A DNA stretch of 64,000 bases from Torreya grandis. Lineage: Eukaryota; Streptophyta; Pinopsida; Cupressales; Taxaceae. The notes under the pieces were generated by a model. It saw only the letters and a program-made list of their open reading frames with translations. It was not told the origin of the DNA and searched no databases. The DNA lies in assembly GCA_037957365.1 (NCBI GenBank), contig JARHVA010000081.1, positions 8,057,001 to 8,121,000 on the forward strand, read 5' to 3'. The translations under genes were made by a program, and so were the position numbers. Shown piece after piece: positions 38,519-48,787 of the stretch; the first letter of the stretch is position 1, and each line of letters begins with the position of its first letter.

Positions 38519-38809
38519 ACCCTTTAGAACTAGTTTTAGGCCTGGTTTGGACCTCCCCAAACCTATACCCAAATCAAGTTTGGAGGGAAAATGCAAAATT
38601 AAGATATTGAAATATTGAAAGGGCATGTACCCTTTGTAAAGGGCGTAGGCCCTTTTAAAGACATGCATATTTTTTTTGTTGTGTTTAATTTGAGCTAGTT
38701 ATTTTTGCATTTAAATACATATATGTGTTTTTTTATGTTTTTATTTCTATGTGCAGTCTGATCTAGTCTTTTGTTGTGTTGTTATTTTTTTTGTTTGTGT
38801 GAAAGGATG

Positions 38810-38920
38810 TATTTAGTAAAATAAATGTAATAAGTATAAGTTTATATTTTATATATATTACATATAAAATGTAATATAAATTATATGTAAATTTATAATT
38901 TAAATTTATTTTACTAAATA
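38810..38920. mobile_element. Small inverted-repeat (MITE-like) element
   Basis: Perfect 17-bp terminal inverted repeats, TATTTAGTAAAATAAAT at 38810-38826 and its complement at 38904-38920, enclose an AT-rich, partly self-complementary core. If the outer TA on both sides is a target duplication, the element is 107 bp with 15-bp arms. A chance AT-rich hairpin is possible. Confidence 0.5.
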
Positions 38921-39419
38921 TAACAAATTAGGGCCACTTTTCATCTTAGGAAATTGATTTTATAGTTCTAGGAGTTACCATTTAGAAGTTAATTTTTTTA
39001 AATCCAATCTGGTCAATACTTAGTTTTTAGAATTTTAAGATTGGAAGATAAAATGAGAAATGAGGTTTCAAATCATGTTACGTATGTAATAGATATATAC
39101 CATTGATTATGCCCTCTATTTTACCTAATTGAGCATTCCCTACCTAATTTACCTACTTGAGTATTCCCTACCTAATTGAATACCTAAGCTTGAATGTGGA
39201 TTCTTAGATAATTTTGGAATTCTCAATCAATGGGACTATTAGTATGCATAAGTTACTTCCCTATAGCATGTAACTTGTAACATACCTATAGTCATTATAT
39301 GTCCAATGATATATGATATCTACTACATACCTATTACAACATGTATGTATGTAGTGACTCATACATAACATCTATCTATAGTCATGATACGATAACTTAT
39401 ACTAGACATGAATGTAGGT

Positions 39420-39526
39420 AGTCACCCTAATACACTCCATTTGGAATAGAATGAATGGAAACACCAATCAAAACTCATTCTAAAAAGATACCATTCACTC
39501 TAAAATAAATTTTAGGTAGATGTTCA
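39420..39526. repeat. Left arm of a foldback-like element
   Basis: Runs from TCACCCTAATACACT to CTCTAAAATAAATTT. The complement of this arm recurs near 61003-61105. Without the D insertion the arms would be about 575 bp apart. Confidence 0.6.
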
Positions 39527-39609
39527 ATCCATGCATTATTAAATTGTAATATCATGCATTATTCCAAAGTCACATAGAATAAAGTCATATTCTAGAACTC
39601 TAAATTCAC

Positions 39610-39968
39610 ATAGAACACTCCTTCATTAACCCTAATCATCCCTAATCACTCCCTCATTGACCCTCATATTCACTTATCATCCCTAGTCACTCCCTCATCA
39701 TCCCTAATCATCTTTCATTGTCCTTTATCATCCTTAAACATTCCCTCATCAACCCTCATCATCCCTAATCATATCTAATCAATTTTTCATCATCCCTCAT
39801 TTTCCCTAGTCACACTCTCATCATACCTCATTATACCTAATAAATACCTCATAAACCATCATCATTTATTATCATCCCTAATCAATCCTTCATCATCTTT
39901 CATTTTTCCTCATCATCCCTAATCACCCCCTCATCAAGCCTCATCATCCTTCACATCCCTAAACACTC
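39610..39968. repeat. CATCATCCCTAATCACTCCCT minisatellite (left part)
   Basis: Degenerate units built from CCCTCATCATCCCTAATCA. The array is interrupted by element D and continues at 60871-60968, so D inserted into it. Confidence 0.8.
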
Positions 39969-40666
39969 TATTGACCAAATTTCACCCAACAGGCAAAATT
40001 TTTGGTCCCCTTCTGCCCCTTGCTATTCTAGGCCATTTATTTTGATTTTGTATAGGTCCTATAAAATCTACATACTCTATAGGGATATTTCTAAGGATTC
40101 AGTAGCTCCCTATAGACTTCATGTTTCTACAGACTCAGTTGGTTAGTCTTTTGGCTAAGGAGGATCAGTTTAGAGAATGTTGGGGTTTTCAAGGCTTTTT
40201 GGGCTCTTGTCTGATGAATTTGGCCCTAGTTCAATCCTCATTTCAATCTTCAAGACCATTGCTCTTGGTTTAGCACCTAGTTCCATCGACATTTGGTTCA
40301 CCCATCTACAATTCAAATGGCTTGATTCGAGCTTCAAGTTCTTTGGCCTTGGTTCAATCAGCTAAGTTTAATGTAGTTCTCAATTAGCATAGTTCAAATG
40401 GTTCAGTGACCTTTGGTTCAACAAAATTTCATCACTCAGTTCAAATTTCTCAATTTAATAGCGTTAAACCATTAAACCATTGAACCAATTTTGGTTCAAT
40501 GGCTTGGTTCAACGAGCTTGGTTCAAAGCGAGTGGTTCAATATTTAGTTTAATTGGTTCAGCATGCAGCATTGAACCATTGAACCAATTTTGGTTCAATC
40601 ATTGGTTCAACACCCAGTTTAATAGATCACTTGGTTCATCAGCCTAGTTCATTAGTTGGTTCATTA
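39969..40666 (+). repeat. Element D 5' LTR, first segment
   Basis: Matches 58380-59077. It contains GAACC/GGTTC hairpins, for example 40477-40502 with an 11-bp perfect stem (CCATTGAACCA). Interrupted by F at 40666. Confidence 0.95.
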
Positions 40667-41338
40667 TGTAGACACCTAAAAAGTGTCTAACCCTTGGTCT
40701 TCCTCTCTCCCCTTGGTCCCTTGCCACTACCTCTATCCCTAACCTACCTAGGTCTTATTAATTGAAAATAATCATCTATTTTTAATTAATAAGTCCATTT
40801 TTTCTCTCCTTGCCACCTCGCCACCCTAGGATACCCTCCTTGGATCCCCTTCATTCCCCACATGGCCATTTAATGCCTTAGACTCCCATTCCAATCTCTT
40901 CACTCGCCCATTTAACCCCCGTCGACCGTTTCATCCTCGCATTCATTTGACCTGGCGGCTGGGAAACGGATAGAAGGCTATTTTTAGCCCTTTTCCGGCC
41001 TTTTAGCCGCTGACGTCGGTCAACCGTCGACCGACGTCGGTGATATTGCCAGCGTCGGCACCTTTCATAATGGATTCTTCACCGTTCTTTCTTCCTCTCG
41101 GTTCTCTCTTGGCTCTTCTTCGCTCTCTGCATTTCTCTTTGGCATCCCGACTCTTGAACCTTCGTATCAGACCCTTGTATCAGTCCTTCACTTGACCTCT
41201 CTGCCAATCAATCTAACTCTCTCCCTCAGGTACACAGCAATCTTCTGTAGGTGAACAACAGGGAATCTTCATCAGCAACAGGTCTTCACATCTGGCATCA
41301 CCAGCAACAAGATCAACACTTTCTTCAGCAGGGCACAG

Positions 41339-41413
41339 GTATGTTGTATTCTGTTTGTTTTCTTTATGCTTTCTAGTTATTTCTAAACTAGATTTAGCAC
41401 TTCTTTCCCTCAG
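41339..41413 (+). other. Intron-like segment 1 in F LTR
   Basis: Donor ACAG|GTATGT and acceptor TTTCCCTCAG| enclose 75 bp. The same is found at 49462-49536 in the other LTR. Inferred from consensus only. Confidence 0.45.
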
Positions 41414-41751
41414 TTCTGACTGTCACCCAGACCCAGATTCCTATCTCCCTGATTGGCTTCCTCTATCCCTCTATCCCTCTCTGTCCATTTGACTCCCCTG
41501 TATCCCTGCACAGCCCCTGACTACCTCAAATCAGACTCAGACCCGTCCACAGACCAAGCCCAGACCATCCACAGACCAAGCCCAGACCAGACTCTGTCTA
41601 GACTCGACCTGACCCTGCCTGTTGCCCCAACCGACGCCGGCCATTACCCCCACCAACGTCGGCAGACTAACCGATGTCGGCAGACCCGACAACCGACGCC
41701 GGTAGGACCACCGACGCTGGCGACTGTGACCAGGCCGACAGCTTCTTCCAG

Positions 41752-41960
41752 GTAAGCCTTTGCTTCCTTTTCTCTTTCAGTTTGCTATCATTTTAGTCTA
41801 TTTTAGCATTCTGTCTTTTTATCAGTCATTTATCTTTATCAAATAGTGGGTTGACCTCCCTTAAGGAAGTTTTCACACTTCCGAGAACAAGCTTTTGCTT
41901 GGCAACCCACCGCCTATCCATCTAACATTTTCTTGTCCAAGTTTCCTTTTTTTCTTGCAG
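41752..41960 (+). other. Intron-like segment 2 in F LTR
   Basis: Donor TCCAG|GTAAGC and acceptor TTTTTTCTTGCAG|GTG enclose 209 bp, T-rich before the acceptor. The same length is found at 49875-50083. The TAA stop of the frame 41453-41755 lies within the donor, so splicing would remove it. Confidence 0.5.
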
Positions 41961-42114
41961 GTGTCATTCCTCCACAGCCAAAGAGGAGTGCTCACAAGCG
42001 TCTGGATTTACGGTGCGCAATCTTTAGTCCAGGTACTTCCCATGCCTTGTCCATTCTTCCTTTAGTTTCTTCTCTCTTTATGATCTGAAAAGCGAATTTT
42101 GAATAGAAACATTC

Positions 42115-42132
42115 TGGCACGCCCGGTGGGAC
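42115..42132 (+). promoter_or_regulatory. Element F primer-binding site
   Basis: TGGCACGCCCGGTGGGAC lies 3 nt after the 5' LTR. It is 16/18 identical to D's site at 52033-52050. The tRNA is not assigned. Confidence 0.75.
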
Positions 42133-43252
42133 CCTAGGTTCCTCCTGGGTTCCTTTTCTTTTTCATTCATTTAGGAGCATTAGGTTCTTACCTTTTCTCC
42201 TCCTTCTTTTCTTCTCAATGACACTATAAGCAGGAATTAAAACGAATCTTTCTTTTCTTTCTTGCACTTTCTAGACTAGTCTAAACATCATACTCTCAAC
42301 CCTTTCTCAAACTTGTCTTCATAACAAACATCACATTTCGACTTGGTCATTAAAACATATTGCACTTTCATTTCTGCTTGTGCTTGCATTAGTCCACATC
42401 TAGTAACTTAAATCCGCATATTGAATAAATCGTAGACACTTGATGTTACACTACCAGACCACATGCACAAAACACACATAAAACTTACCTGAGACAAGCC
42501 CCGACTGGGATTTCATCCCCCAGCGGATACCTTACCCGTCCCGGTGACCCTACTTGGATTTCATCACCAAGGGGGAAGCCCACTCCGTTCTCTGGCGGAG
42601 TCTAAACTCTAGGCGAGGTATATCTTGGCTAAGCGAGACCAGCTAACCACTGGAATCGTGAAGTGAGGGGAGCTTGCTCCTTAGCACTAGGCCACGTACC
42701 AGACCCTAACACATATCTTTGAGCACCTAAAACAACACCTGAAACCATCTTTAGACCGCCTTCTTCTAGGACCCATTTTTCAGCCAATCTCCCCAAACAT
42801 TCATCTGAGGCATAAGCCATAATTTCTAAGGTTAATTCCTAGGATTTATCGCTTAGGCTTGTCTGTCTCTCTCTATTTTCCTCTTCTCATCTGTTTGTTT
42901 GAGTGAGTGAGGACGCTTTCTTCATTGTTTTCCAAGAACCTTTTGGTTCTCTGGAAAACACAGTCACCGACATCGGTTCTGCCACTGACGTCAGCTTCCC
43001 CTGTTACCGGCATCGGTTATCTGACCGACGTCGGCCGCATTTCTTACCGACATCGGTTTTTAAACTGACGTCGGTCTCTGTCACTGTCCTTTTTCTTCAA
43101 AACCAGCAGCTTAAAACCTGTCCCTTCTCTGTCAAAAACTCCATTCTGGTTTTCTGAGACTGCAAGAACACCGTTTCTAGAACCAGGACTCTCTTCTTAA
43201 CCACTTTAGCCAACAACCGCTTCCGTCTATCCCGTCTCTAGCAAGTCCTATC
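42133..43252 (+). other. Element F leader
   Basis: About 1.1 kb between primer-binding site and gag ATG. It contains a cluster of CCGACRTCGGT and TGACGTCAG motifs at 42965-43080. The open frame 42903-43157 covers this cluster and is not supported as a gene. Confidence 0.6.
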
Positions 43253-44794
43253 ATGGAGTTCCACTCGGAGACTGAAAGAACTCCTACAAGACCGACCCTG
43301 ACCCCGACCCCGACTCAAATTCCCATCATCCCTGAAGGGGACCAGGATTTTGTGAGATTCTTGGACCTCAATACCGCAGCCCTCCAAAACTATCTCGCGA
43401 GAAACCCAACGCGAGACCTTTTGGGTGACATGGCGACGACATCCACGCCATTCGCCACCCAACCCTTTTTGACTCAGCCTTTTACCTCAACTATTAACCC
43501 AACCATGGCCAATACGCAAAGTTTGGCCTCCCCGTCTATTTTTAGACCGACCTTCATCGGGGTTCCATTACCCCCTCAACCACCTGCAATTCAACCAAGT
43601 TCTACATCATATCAGAACTTGATTGCCTCAACCCCTCATACTCTTGTGCCCACAAATGTAGGCGTGCCAACCTATCTTTCTACCAGTGCCGCCATTCAAC
43701 CACCTTTGGCGGTGCCCAGTCAACCCATACCTTCGACCTTCATAATGCAACCACCTCTAGCCTCCACTTCTGCCCCTGCGACTAGTCATCCGTACATTGT
43801 ACAACCGACTATGTCGCACGCCTCCTCTAGCCTCTTCCAAACACCTTACAACCTAGGGGGCGCTCAACCCGCCAATCCGTCAGTAAATCTTATCAAAATG
43901 CTGATGGATAAAATGTCCAGTCTCGAAGCCTCTATTTCCAGTTCAAGCAATACTTTGTCATATGACCAAATTTGCAACGAGCCCATCCATCCTTCCGTCC
44001 CTATTCGACCATACCCTAACCATTGGGAGCTTCCTAAATTCACTCGCTTTCAAAGTAAGGAAGACCCACAACAACATCTACGGGCATTTAGACATGCCTA
44101 TTATCTTATTGCCCATGACGATGCGTTGCTTTTATGCACGTTCCCTATGTCCCTTTCTGGCCCTGCCCTTGACTGGTATAGTTCTCTTGCCAGGCACTCT
44201 ATCTTTTCATTCATCCAACTTGCCCAACTATTTCTTGACCATTTCTCGATCAACATCACCAAACAAGTTTCAATCACAGACCTTTACTCCATCAGGCAAT
44301 TTGATGACGAATCAATTGTCGACTTTGTCGCTCGTTGGAGAGGTCTGATCAACCAGCTCTCCTTCTCTTTGCCTCAACCTGAGCTCATCGAGCTCTTCTC
44401 TCGAGCATGTGCCAGACACATCTCTTCTAGCTTGCAGATTCAGACATTCCGCACTTTTGACGAAGCTTTCATCATGGCTCGAAAGCTCGAACTCCGCGCC
44501 CTTGAAGAACATAAGGTCAAATTGCGTAATACCAACACAAAAACCAATGGCCATTCTTCTTCCAGACCTTCTTCTTCTGCCAATTCTGAATCTAAAGGAG
44601 TGGCCAACACTGTGGTCGTTAGATCACCATCCTCGACAACAACTAATCAATCTCAACCTTCGACATCTCCAAGCATCACCAAACAATTCCAACAACGGTA
44701 CATTCAGCGTTCTTACACTCCACTTGGAGAACCATACGCTTCCGTTTTGGAAAAACTTCTCAAGCAGGGGGTCCTCAATCTCCCTCTAATCTGA
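43253..44794 (+). CDS. Element F gag, N-terminal part (capsid), ends at an in-frame TGA
   Basis: 513 codons from ATG at 43253, the first ATG of the frame after the leader. The N-terminal 240 residues are Pro/Ser/Thr-rich and low-complexity. Residues about 250-415 form the retrotransposon gag capsid domain: WELPKFTRFQSKEDPQQHL, SGPALDWYSSLARHS, FLDHFSINITKQVSITDLYS, and SIVDFVARWRGLINQL. The product would assemble virus-like particles in the cytoplasm and package element RNA. The frame stops at TGA (44792-44794), but the same frame continues directly with PPQFDPSKAIPTWYREADF and a zinc knuckle. The stop is therefore probably a recent C-to-T change, or less likely a readthrough signal. No pol follows, so enzymes must come from another element. 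Confidence 0.9.
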   Translation: MEFHSETERTPTRPTLTPTPTQIPIIPEGDQDFVRFLDLNTAALQNYLARNPTRDLLGDMATTSTPFATQPFLTQPFTSTINPTMANTQSLASPSIFRPTFIGVPLPPQPPAIQPSSTSYQNLIASTPHTLVPTNVGVPTYLSTSAAIQPPLAVPSQPIPSTFIMQPPLASTSAPATSHPYIVQPTMSHASSSLFQTPYNLGGAQPANPSVNLIKMLMDKMSSLEASISSSSNTLSYDQICNEPIHPSVPIRPYPNHWELPKFTRFQSKEDPQQHLRAFRHAYYLIAHDDALLLCTFPMSLSGPALDWYSSLARHSIFSFIQLAQLFLDHFSINITKQVSITDLYSIRQFDDESIVDFVARWRGLINQLSFSLPQPELIELFSRACARHISSSLQIQTFRTFDEAFIMARKLELRALEEHKVKLRNTNTKTNGHSSSRPSSSANSESKGVANTVVVRSPSSTTTNQSQPSTSPSITKQFQQRYIQRSYTPLGEPYASVLEKLLKQGVLNLPLI

Positions 44795-46375
44795 CCACCT
44801 CAATTTGACCCTTCAAAAGCCATCCCTACATGGTATAGGGAGGCCGACTTCTGTCCCTTTCATCGCGTCCAAGGCCATGACATCGACAACTGCCGAACCT
44901 TCAAAAACATCGTCCAAGACATGATCGACAAGGGGGATCTTATTTTAGATAACCCGAACGCCCCACCTAACCAACATATCGACATTTTCAAACACCCTTT
45001 TCCAAATCATCCGCCTACTCAAAACAACGTCCAGACTTCGACCAGTGACCCTCAAGACCATGACATTCACTCGATTAGCACTATCTTGCCTCTTATCCTT
45101 GACCAACCTCTTTCATTAAAGGATGAAGAACCTTCTTCTCCTACTAGTCCTCCATCTACCTCTCTTGTATTGGAGGACGCTTTGACCACATCAACGCCAT
45201 TAAGCTCACCCCCATCCGAAGACCCTACCTTGCCTACTCCTCAACTACAAGTAGAAGGCACGATCATCCATGCCCTCTGCCCACTTGAGGAGCCACCCTC
45301 TCTTATTTCTTCTCTACCAAGAGAAGAACCAGTCTCTCCACCTGTTTCAACCGAGGAAGACCCAGTCACAGTTTCCTCTTACCCTTTGCATGAGATTTCT
45401 ACATCTCGCGCACCTCCATCCACATCTAAACCCAAACCCACATCTAATCTCGCCTCGCACAACGGTGGCCCTCGACCCAAACCAACGAAGACCACTAGAC
45501 CACATCAGAGGATTCCTCCCCCACCTTCGTCATTACCTTCAATCTTGGGCCCGCATCCATCCACTTTAATAGGAGTGCTTCCCACTCCCATCCTTCACAG
45601 AGGCAATTTGCCTCCATTACTCTCTCAACCCATCAGACATACATCTCATCCAAACCCTCGACCTATGCCTCTTTCACCTCCCAAACCAACGTCACCAACC
45701 CCCACTGCAATAAGACATCCTGACCCGTTAGCAGGTTCATATGCCTTGCTCTTACGGCACTTGTTGCAGTCCTCTCGCCTCGACCTCCCGCCTCTTAGAC
45801 CATATCACTCTCTCGGACCAAAACCACCTTGGTTCGACCACACTTGCATTTGTGCGTATCATCGCACGCCTGGGCACGACACGGAGCATTGTTGTGCCCT
45901 CAAGGTCGCCATTCGCCAATGTTTGGAGAATGACACCTCCCTTTTCAACCACATCATCAACAAACCTTCAACACTGCCTCACTCATCAACTCTCGGATCA
46001 AGACCCTCTTGGTTCGACAACTCTACGTTCTGCCATTATCATCACACTCCGGGACATGACACTGAGCGTTGTTGTGCTCTTAAAGCTGTCATTCGTCAAC
46101 AACGGAAAAAGGACACCCTTCTCACCAAGGATCCTCTTGACCACCTCTTCAACAAAACATCAACCTCGACTCATGCCTCTCCAACCTCATCACCTAAATC
46201 GGGATCTCCATGCCAGACTGTGGTCCCTTTGCCACCTTTGACCCCCTTATTTGACATTAATACCATCCATCTGACCACTAAACCTCAACCGACCTTAACC
46301 AATCTTTCAAACATTCTCCCTACCCGCTGGGGGAACTCATCCTTCATCCAAACCTCGACCAACTCTTCAACCTAG
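44795..46375 (+). pseudogene. Element F gag, C-terminal part with three zinc-knuckle-like motifs
   Basis: Same reading frame as the upstream gag, after the TGA; the first ATG is at 44921. It carries three C-x2-H-x4-H-x4-C motifs: CPFHRVQGHDIDNC near 44857, CAYHRTPGHDTEHC near 45850 and CHYHHTPGHDTERC near 46033. The last two sit in duplicated blocks of about 60 residues (each with WFD, then CCALK). Such knuckles bind RNA in gag nucleocapsid. The linker between first and second is Pro/Ser/Thr-rich. Having three copies about 330 and 60 residues apart is unusual. It ends at TAG (46373-46375). Confidence 0.8.
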
Positions 46376-48772
46376 TCTCTACCACATATCAATCACTCAT
46401 TTAATCTTAAATCTCGACCAAGTGTCCATCGACCCAACCCCCGACCAATTATTCAACTAGTCTCAGCCAAACTTCAACCAAATATCAATCAACCAGATCT
46501 CTCGACCAAACATTCAACCTTTTTCAACCAACCAACGACAGTGTCAACCAACTTCACATCCATCAATCAACACCTGACCAATCTGGAAAGAGGCAAATTG
46601 GGGCAAGTTTGCTCCTAATTGACTCGAACCTTAACATACAAGCATGGCCCAGGGTCTTATTAGACCTTAAACCCCTTCTTATGTCTTGCGTCTTCGACAT
46701 TTCTACTGTTAGTCGAGTGCTCAATCACTTGACGTTTTACTTGAGCTCGTCCCTTGAGCAACCCCTTGTCATTGTCATTCCTTTTCCTATCAACCCTGCT
46801 TCCTAACCCTTGTCAACCCTTTTTTGTCAAGCAGTAATGCTTTGTCCTAATAAAAGGGGAGTCCTTGAACTTCTACAGCCTTGTCCATGACTCTAATCAA
46901 AAAAAAAAAAATCAATCAAAATCAAGATGTCAAAACATATCCAAGGTCACATTATATCAAATCAAAAAGACAGACTGTTCCCTCGAAGGACAGCTGTACT
47001 ATCATTGCTGTATTACTAGACTGATCCCTTGAAGGACAGCTAGGCCAACTTATCAAACATTATATCAAGCAAAAATATAGACCACTCCCTCGAAGGATGG
47101 CTATGACTAAATCTTGCTACAAACAGCGCCTTTCTTAGAAGCTTCCCGCATTGATCAGCTTCGCAACCTGACCATACATCAAAAGACATCTCTATGTAGG
47201 CTTCCCGCATCAATCAGCCTGCACCAAAAAAAAAAATGAGTCACGGACTTGGCTTGTAGCTGTCTCAGGGTCTCCTATAAAAAGGGGCACAGTTATTCCT
47301 GCTCTTAAACCGGGTTACCCTATCCTCCTCCTATTACCTGCTCAAGGGACTTCGAGCTCACTTTAATGTCAAAGTGATTCGATTACCGTTCTAACACCAT
47401 ACTGGTCAACGACGTAATGCATGAACGGGGCTTTGGTTCTAATAACCCCTATCTATGCTTCCTTTCTGGTCCTTGTCAATGAAAGAGCGGTTTGCCTTTC
47501 ACCTTTTCTCTACACTTTGATCACATCAATTGTCGACTCATCTCAAACCCAGCCATTTTCATCATTTTCAGCTGACATCATCCTCGTCCATTTCACATAG
47601 TTTCTATGGACACCAATACACATGGAAACTACCGACCAGACCCAATTTATGTTAAGCATAAACCAATACTTGCTGAAGCATAAATAGACCTTCTATTCAT
47701 TTTTAGCATGCATCCATCACGACTATGGAAACTTGCTAGGGATGAAAGCCTCTCGACCCCTGTGACATCTATAGCATCATCTTACCCTCATCATTTCGAC
47801 ACTTGACCAAACTCATCATCAACCATTTTGACCCTCGCAGTCCGAACTACATTGGTCTGAGGCCCTATGACCAGGGCTATGTAGGTAGCACTCAGATACC
47901 ACATCTTCTGAGGTTAGCTCGACCACCCCCGTTTGTTCATCTCTATGATGGAAAAACCTTCTCTTCTTTGACTCTTATCATGACCAACTCCGTCAACTTT
48001 GACCAAGACCAATCATCAACTTTGACCAAGACCAATCATTCTCTTTGACCCTTCCTCCCTTTTAGGGAGAACTACATTTGGCCTGAGGCCCTTCACACAA
48101 GGGCTATGTAGGTAGCACTTAGTTGACATGGGGTCTTCTGGGGTTAGCTCGGCCGCATCCTTTCATCCATCCATCCTCTTGACCAATGACCATTGGAGAT
48201 CATGCATATCTCCTTCGACCTCGACCACTTCCAAGCCAGCGTTTACCTTGGTTGTTTTTGCGTGTGTGCTACCTCACGGCTGGTTAGCAGAATTATCTGC
48301 AGACCTTATTTTTGACTCCTCACAAGTATAGGATCGCAAGCCGGTTGATCTGCACTACTTGTGGCTTTTTCGTGTTTCTAGGAGCACTTCCTAAGCCCTG
48401 GATACCTAGAACACAATGACCATTTGGAGCTTTAGCTTAGATTGAGTGACCCGATCAGCAGACGACTAAATGCTGGGGCCCGGTTACTTCAATTTTGGCA
48501 CTCCTTGACCCTTGACCTGTGACACTTTTGACCCGACCATCTTGTGCAGTGGTATGCGTGCAATCATGACTTTTGCAACGTTTTCACTCACTTCTCTCTT
48601 TCTCATCCACCTTTTGTCAAATCAGCACTCGATCTTTGGTTCCCTTCTCTCGACTATCGCTTTGAGGGGGGAACACCTCATCCTTGCTTCGGGGCAATCC
48701 ATCCATCATCCTTCACCTGGGGCAACCACCTCCCTGTTTTTGTCTTGCAATTCATCTAGAACAACCAACAAG
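46376..48772 (+). other. Element F 3' non-coding region with internal repeats
   Basis: No pol motifs. Repeats include CTCGACCAA/TTCAACC phrases (46380-46570); three copies of CCCTCGAAGGACAGCT with preceding AGAC near 46980, 47028 and 47088; two GCTTCCCGCAT phrases (47141, 47201); and a duplicated block of about 80 bp (47844-47925 and 48069-48154) sharing GGGCTATGTAGGTAGCACT. The short open frames here do not resemble proteins I know. Confidence 0.7.
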
Positions 48773-48787
48773 ACAAAAAGGGGCAAA
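48773..48787 (+). promoter_or_regulatory. Element F polypurine tract
   Basis: ACAAAAAGGGGCAAA lies directly before the 3' LTR, the normal start site for plus-strand DNA synthesis. Confidence 0.85.

Larger units (their letters stand above)
37610..39410. other. Non-coding spacer between E and the foldback element
   Basis: AT-rich, no coding sequence recognised. It holds a tandem duplication of about 130 bp (38400-38656, repeat phrase GACCTCCCCAAACCTATACC), the palindrome at 38495 and the inverted-repeat element at 38810. A short repeat around TACCTAATTGAGCATTCCC lies at 39116-39190. Confidence 0.6.
40667..42111 (+). repeat. Element F 5' LTR
   Basis: Starts TGTAGACACC, ends GAATAGAAACA. It contains GACGTCGG motifs near 41010-41045 and 41630-41725, two intron-like segments (41339-41413 and 41752-41960) and a 100-codon open frame (41453-41755, Pro/Thr/Ser-rich, no known family). 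That frame ends exactly at the second splice-donor-like site. Confidence 0.97.

Noticed and set aside
42112..42132. Naming the primer tRNA for F and D
   Set aside because: I could not match the site to a plant tRNA 3' end from memory with confidence.
44312..44554. Open frames antisense or out of frame within F gag (also 43962-44348, 44409-44789, 45270-45569, 45741-46241)
   Set aside because: Shadow frames of the G+C-richer gag coding strand, with no motifs of their own.
44792..44794. Programmed readthrough of TGA in F gag
   Set aside because: The context gives no recognisable readthrough signal, and a CGA-to-TGA change is simpler. Kept as an alternative only.
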